In this document: positions 60,497 through 64,000 of the stretch, piece by piece
Position numbering within the stretch: position 1 is the stretch's first letter
How the letters are laid out: each line of letters starts with the position of its first letter
Assembly: GCA_015060405.1 (NCBI GenBank)
Contig: SUYN01000003.1
Location: forward strand, 115,383-179,382
Length of the DNA stretch: 64,000 bases
DNA from: Bacteroidales bacterium
Lineage (GTDB): Bacteria; Bacteroidota; Bacteroidia; Bacteroidales; UBA932
Direction of reading: 5' to 3'
The notes under the pieces: model-generated
Told to the model about the DNA's origin: nothing
The model's input: only the letters and a program-made list of their open reading frames with translations
Databases searched by the model: none
Made by a program: the position numbers and the translations under genes

Positions 60497-61189
60497 TTAC
60501 TCAACTGATTTAACATCTACACTGATACCAGGGCTCATTGTAGAGCAGACTGATACAGCCTTCATATATGTACCCTTAAGTGCCTGTGGCTTGAGCTTGA
60601 TGATAGCTGAGATGAACTCCTTTGCGTTCTCGTAGATCTGAGTACCAGTGAATGATACCTTTCCGATTGCTGCGTGAACGATACCGGTCTTGTCAACCTT
60701 GAAGTCGATCTTACCAGCCTTAACTTCCTTGACAGCCTTGCCTACCTCCATTGTAACTGTACCGGTCTTAGGGTTTGGCATGAGACCTCTTGGACCGAGG
60801 ATTCTACCGATTACGCCGACCTTAGCCATTACTGAAGGAGTACAGATGATTACGTCTACATCTGTCCAGCCGCCTTTGATCTTGTCAATGTACTCATCGA
60901 GACCTACGAAGTCAGCACCAGCCTCTTTTGCCTCATTCTCCTTGTCAGGAGTACAGAGCACGAGGACACGTGTGGTCTTACCTGTTCCGTGTGGAAGAGT
61001 AACGACGCCACGAACCATCTGGTTAGCCTTTCTTGGGTCAACGCCGAGGTTTACGTGTACCTCAACTGATGCATCAAACTTAGTGAAAGTGATTTCCTTT
61101 ACAAGTTCACATGCCTCAGCAAGCTTATACTCTTTCGCTGCATCGTACTTTGCGATGACAGCCTTCTGATTTTTTGTAAGTTTACCCAT
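60497..61189 (-). CDS. rplA: Ribosomal protein uL1
   Basis: The protein has 230 residues with the L1 two-domain fold: [51 protein letters not shown] (signature), and [23 protein letters not shown]. It forms the L1 stalk near the E site and in many bacteria represses its own rplKA mRNA. It follows rplK by 14 bases. Confidence 0.98.
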   Translation of the reverse strand: MGKLTKNQKAVIAKYDAAKEYKLAEACELVKEITFTKFDASVEVHVNLGVDPRKANQMVRGVVTLPHGTGKTTRVLVLCTPDKENEAKEAGADFVGLDEYIDKIKGGWTDVDVIICTPSVMAKVGVIGRILGPRGLMPNPKTGTVTMEVGKAVKEVKAGKIDFKVDKTGIVHAAIGKVSFTGTQIYENAKEFISAIIKLKPQALKGTYMKAVSVCSTMSPGISVDVKSVE

Positions 61190-61203
61190 TTCGCTTGTGA
61201 ATT

Positions 61204-61644
61204 TTAGAGTTCAGGAAATTCTCCTTCTACTTTGATACCCATGCTTCTTGCGGTACCTGCCACCATAGTCATCGCTGACTTGAGGGTGAAGCAGTTCATG
61301 TCAGGCATCTTGCTCTCTGCAATAGCCTTCACCTGATCCCAGGTGATTGTACCGACTTTCTTTCTGTTTGGCTCTGCAGAACCGGTAGAAATCTTAGCAG
61401 CCTCTTTGAGCTGTGCTGCTACAGGCGGCTGCTTTACTACGAATGAGAAAGACTTGTCGCTGTAGACAGTGATGACTACTGGCAATACCTTACCTGCGCT
61501 TTCCTGCGTACGGGCATTGAACTGCTTGCAGAAATCCATAATGTTCAGACCCTTCGAACCGAGGGCTGGACCTACTGGTGGTGATGGATTTGCTGCGCCA
61601 CCTTTAATCTGGAGTTTAATGAATCCAGCTACTTCTTTTGCCAT
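61204..61644 (-). CDS. rplK: Ribosomal protein uL11
   Basis: The 146-residue protein has [35 protein letters not shown] at the N-terminus and the RNA-binding C-terminal domain ending [14 protein letters not shown]. It lies at the GTPase centre of the large subunit. It follows nusG by 9 bases. Confidence 0.98.
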   Translation of the reverse strand: MAKEVAGFIKLQIKGGAANPSPPVGPALGSKGLNIMDFCKQFNARTQESAGKVLPVVITVYSDKSFSFVVKQPPVAAQLKEAAKISTGSAEPNRKKVGTITWDQVKAIAESKMPDMNCFTLKSAMTMVAGTARSMGIKVEGEFPEL

Positions 61645-61653
61645 AATTTCTGA

Positions 61654-62238
61654 TTATTCTTTAGTTACTTGTGTAAAGTTGAGTTCCAAAAGTGTCTTTC
61701 TGCCGAAGATCATGACCATGACCTTGAGTTTGCTTCTGTCCTCGACAATCTCGTCGACTGTTCCGTCAAATCCGTTGAATGGGCCGTCTGTGATCTTCAC
61801 TGCGTCTCCTACCTGGTAGTCAACTACAGTTTCAGCCTCAGTGCCGGCAATCTCATCCTGTTCTCCAAGAATCCTCTTCACCTCATCTTCCCTGATCGGA
61901 ACAGGAACCTTTTCTTCCTGAACCTTTCCTTCACCTCTCGGGATGTCACGCTTCTCTGTAAGGAATCCTGACATGTGAGGCACTTCATTTCTGATGATGT
62001 GCTGGAGTTCACCTGTGAGCTCGGCTTCTATAAGCACATAACCAGGATAGAAAAGACGCTCTGTGCAGATACGCTTTCCATCTCTGATTCTATAGACTTT
62101 CTCTGTTGGGACCAGAACCTGAGAAACCAGGTCCTGAAGGCCACGCCTTTCGATTTCCTTTTCGAGATACTCTTTGGCTTTTTTCTCTTTACCGCCTGCT
62201 GCTCTCAGGACATACCATTTTTTTGTGCTCTCGCTCAT
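61654..62238 (-). CDS. nusG: Transcription termination/antitermination factor NusG
   Basis: The 194-residue protein has an NGN domain (KWYVLRAAGGKEKKAKEYLEKEI, FYPGYVLIEAELTGELQHIIRN) and a C-terminal KOW domain (VGDAVKITDGPFNGFDGTVDEI). A charged linker of about 30 residues (RGEGKVQEEKVPVPIREDEVKRILGEQDE) makes it longer than the E. coli protein, as is usual in Bacteroidota. It binds RNA polymerase and couples it to Rho or the ribosome. It follows secE by 12 bases. Confidence 0.97.
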   Translation of the reverse strand: MSESTKKWYVLRAAGGKEKKAKEYLEKEIERRGLQDLVSQVLVPTEKVYRIRDGKRICTERLFYPGYVLIEAELTGELQHIIRNEVPHMSGFLTEKRDIPRGEGKVQEEKVPVPIREDEVKRILGEQDEIAGTEAETVVDYQVGDAVKITDGPFNGFDGTVDEIVEDRSKLKVMVMIFGRKTLLELNFTQVTKE

Positions 62239-62250
62239 AAAACAGTAGTA

Positions 62251-62439
62251 TTAGAGAGTGTAGATGAATTTCATTACAACTTCGATGACCTTATCCATCG
62301 CGAAGATAACAAGGGCAAAAATCACGGAAGCCACCATCACGAGGATAGCGGAATTCTGCAATTTGTCCCAAGTAGGCCATGACACCTTCTTGGTCATCTC
62401 AGCATAAGACTCTTTAAGATAATTGATAAATTTTCTCAT
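62251..62439 (-). CDS. secE: Preprotein translocase subunit SecE
   Basis: The 62-residue small membrane protein has the SecE signature YLKESYAEMTKKVSWPTWDKL followed by one membrane helix (ILVMVASVIFALVIFAMDKV). The start is at 62439 (MRKFINYLKES); an upstream frame to 62481 adds 14 residues that do not fit the family. It clamps SecY in the translocon. Confidence 0.95.
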   Translation of the reverse strand: MRKFINYLKESYAEMTKKVSWPTWDKLQNSAILVMVASVIFALVIFAMDKVIEVVMKFIYTL

Positions 62440-62523
62440 CTTTACATTTAATGGACATTGCAGATTGGAAGCGGGTTGCAACGTCTGTTAAACATTACCA
62501 AATCGTAACCTTTGATATTTTTC

Positions 62524-62597
62524 TGGCAGGGGAAGCAGGATTCGAACCCACACTAACGGTTTTGGAGACCGCTGTACTACCCTTATACTATTCCCCT
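62524..62597 (-). tRNA. trnW: tRNA-Trp (anticodon CCA)
   Basis: A 7-bp acceptor stem (AGGGGAA with TTCCCCT), the anticodon loop CTCCAAA, the T loop TTCGAAT and discriminator G are all present, and the 3' CCA is encoded. The gene starts directly after the U tract of the tuf terminator and lies 84 bases before secE. Confidence 0.95.
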
Positions 62598-62627
62598 AAA
62601 AAAGTGGGTGATCATCAGGTCACCCAC
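62598..62627 (-). terminator. Terminator after tuf, abutting tRNA-Trp
   Basis: An 8-bp perfect stem (62604-62611 with 62620-62627) and an 8-base loop are followed by six U (62598-62603) on the minus strand, 19 bases after the tuf stop. The tRNA-Trp 5' end follows with no gap. Confidence 0.85.
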
Positions 62628-62646
62628 CTTGATTTATTTCTCAGTA

Positions 62647-63834
<1,188 letters not shown>

Positions 63835-63876
63835 AATTTTATCTTTTAGTAAGTATTATATACAACAAAATAGTAG

Positions 63877-63948
63877 AGCCGGTGGTGAGAATTGAACTCA
63901 CGACCTCTTCCTTACCAAGGAAGCGCTCTACCCCTGAGCTACACTGGC
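63877..63948 (-). tRNA. trnT: tRNA-Thr (anticodon GGT)
   Basis: A 72-base tRNA with anticodon stem CTTCC/GGAAG, loop TTGGTAA, T stem GTGAG/CTCAC and discriminator T; CCA is not encoded. The acceptor GCCAGTG pairs with CACCGGC except at the fourth pair, which is A-C. It lies 42 bases before tuf. Confidence 0.93.
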
Positions 63949-63956
63949 GTAGTTTG

Positions 63957-64000
63957 AGCGGAAGACGAGGTTCGAACCCGCGACCCTCAGCTTGGAAGGC
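63957..64000 (-). tRNA. trnG: tRNA-Gly (anticodon TCC), 3' part only
   Basis: The window ends inside the anticodon stem. Visible are loop CTTCCAA, the 3' strand of the anticodon stem, T loop TTCGAAC and acceptor 3' strand CTTCCGC with discriminator T; CCA is not encoded. It is separated from tRNA-Thr by 8 bases, so both are probably cut from one transcript with tuf. Confidence 0.88.

Overview
The window looks like a chromosomal segment of a gut-type Bacteroidota, most likely order Bacteroidales. The evidence is two SusC/SusD outer-membrane pairs, many lipoproteins with short cysteine signal peptides, GH2/GH26/GH30/GH130 glycan enzymes, and promoters with the Bacteroidota -7 motif TAnnTTTG instead of sigma-70 boxes. 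I cannot place the genus. Coding density is high and no stretch over about 300 bases lacks a gene. I see no insertion sequence, phage gene, CRISPR array or rRNA.

Region 1 (1-9.6 kb) is housekeeping: a NupG-type MFS permease (minus strand), then tgt, an LptF/LptG-type permease, a secreted protein of unknown function, a BASS-like transporter, and the purine genes purM and purH.

Region 2 (9.7-41.8 kb) is a polysaccharide utilisation locus, most likely for beta-mannan. A long minus-strand operon reads, in order of transcription: surface lipoprotein, BACON-GH26 mannanase, SusC, SusD, a second SusC without the usual N-terminal domain, SusD, a DUF1735 lipoprotein, a strong intercistronic hairpin, a DUF5060/GH5-like hydrolase, two GH2 mannosidase-like enzymes, and a 707-residue lipoprotein. 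A ThuA-domain gene follows after a terminator. A plus-strand operon diverges from it: carboxylesterase, GH30, sodium:solute symporter, GH130 phosphorylase or mannosidase, and a lipoprotein clan GH-A hydrolase. An AraC-type regulator with its own promoter comes next, then a convergent phosphodiester glycosidase. The division of labour would be surface binding and GH26 cutting, SusCD import, periplasmic GH2/GH5/GH30/esterase trimming, symporter uptake and cytosolic GH130 turnover. A 14-bp motif occurs twice, inverted, between the divergent operons and once before the AraC gene, which makes that regulator the prime candidate for control.

Region 3 (41.9-51.3 kb) holds purD-folD, a three-gene RND efflux operon (adaptor, pump, TolC-like channel) and an FN3-like lipoprotein.

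Region 4 (51.3-64 kb) is the classic minus-strand transcription/translation cluster: tRNA-Gly (cut by the window edge), tRNA-Thr, tuf, tRNA-Trp, secE, nusG, rplK, rplA, rplJ, rplL, rpoB, rpoC, with terminators after tuf, after rplL and after rpoC.
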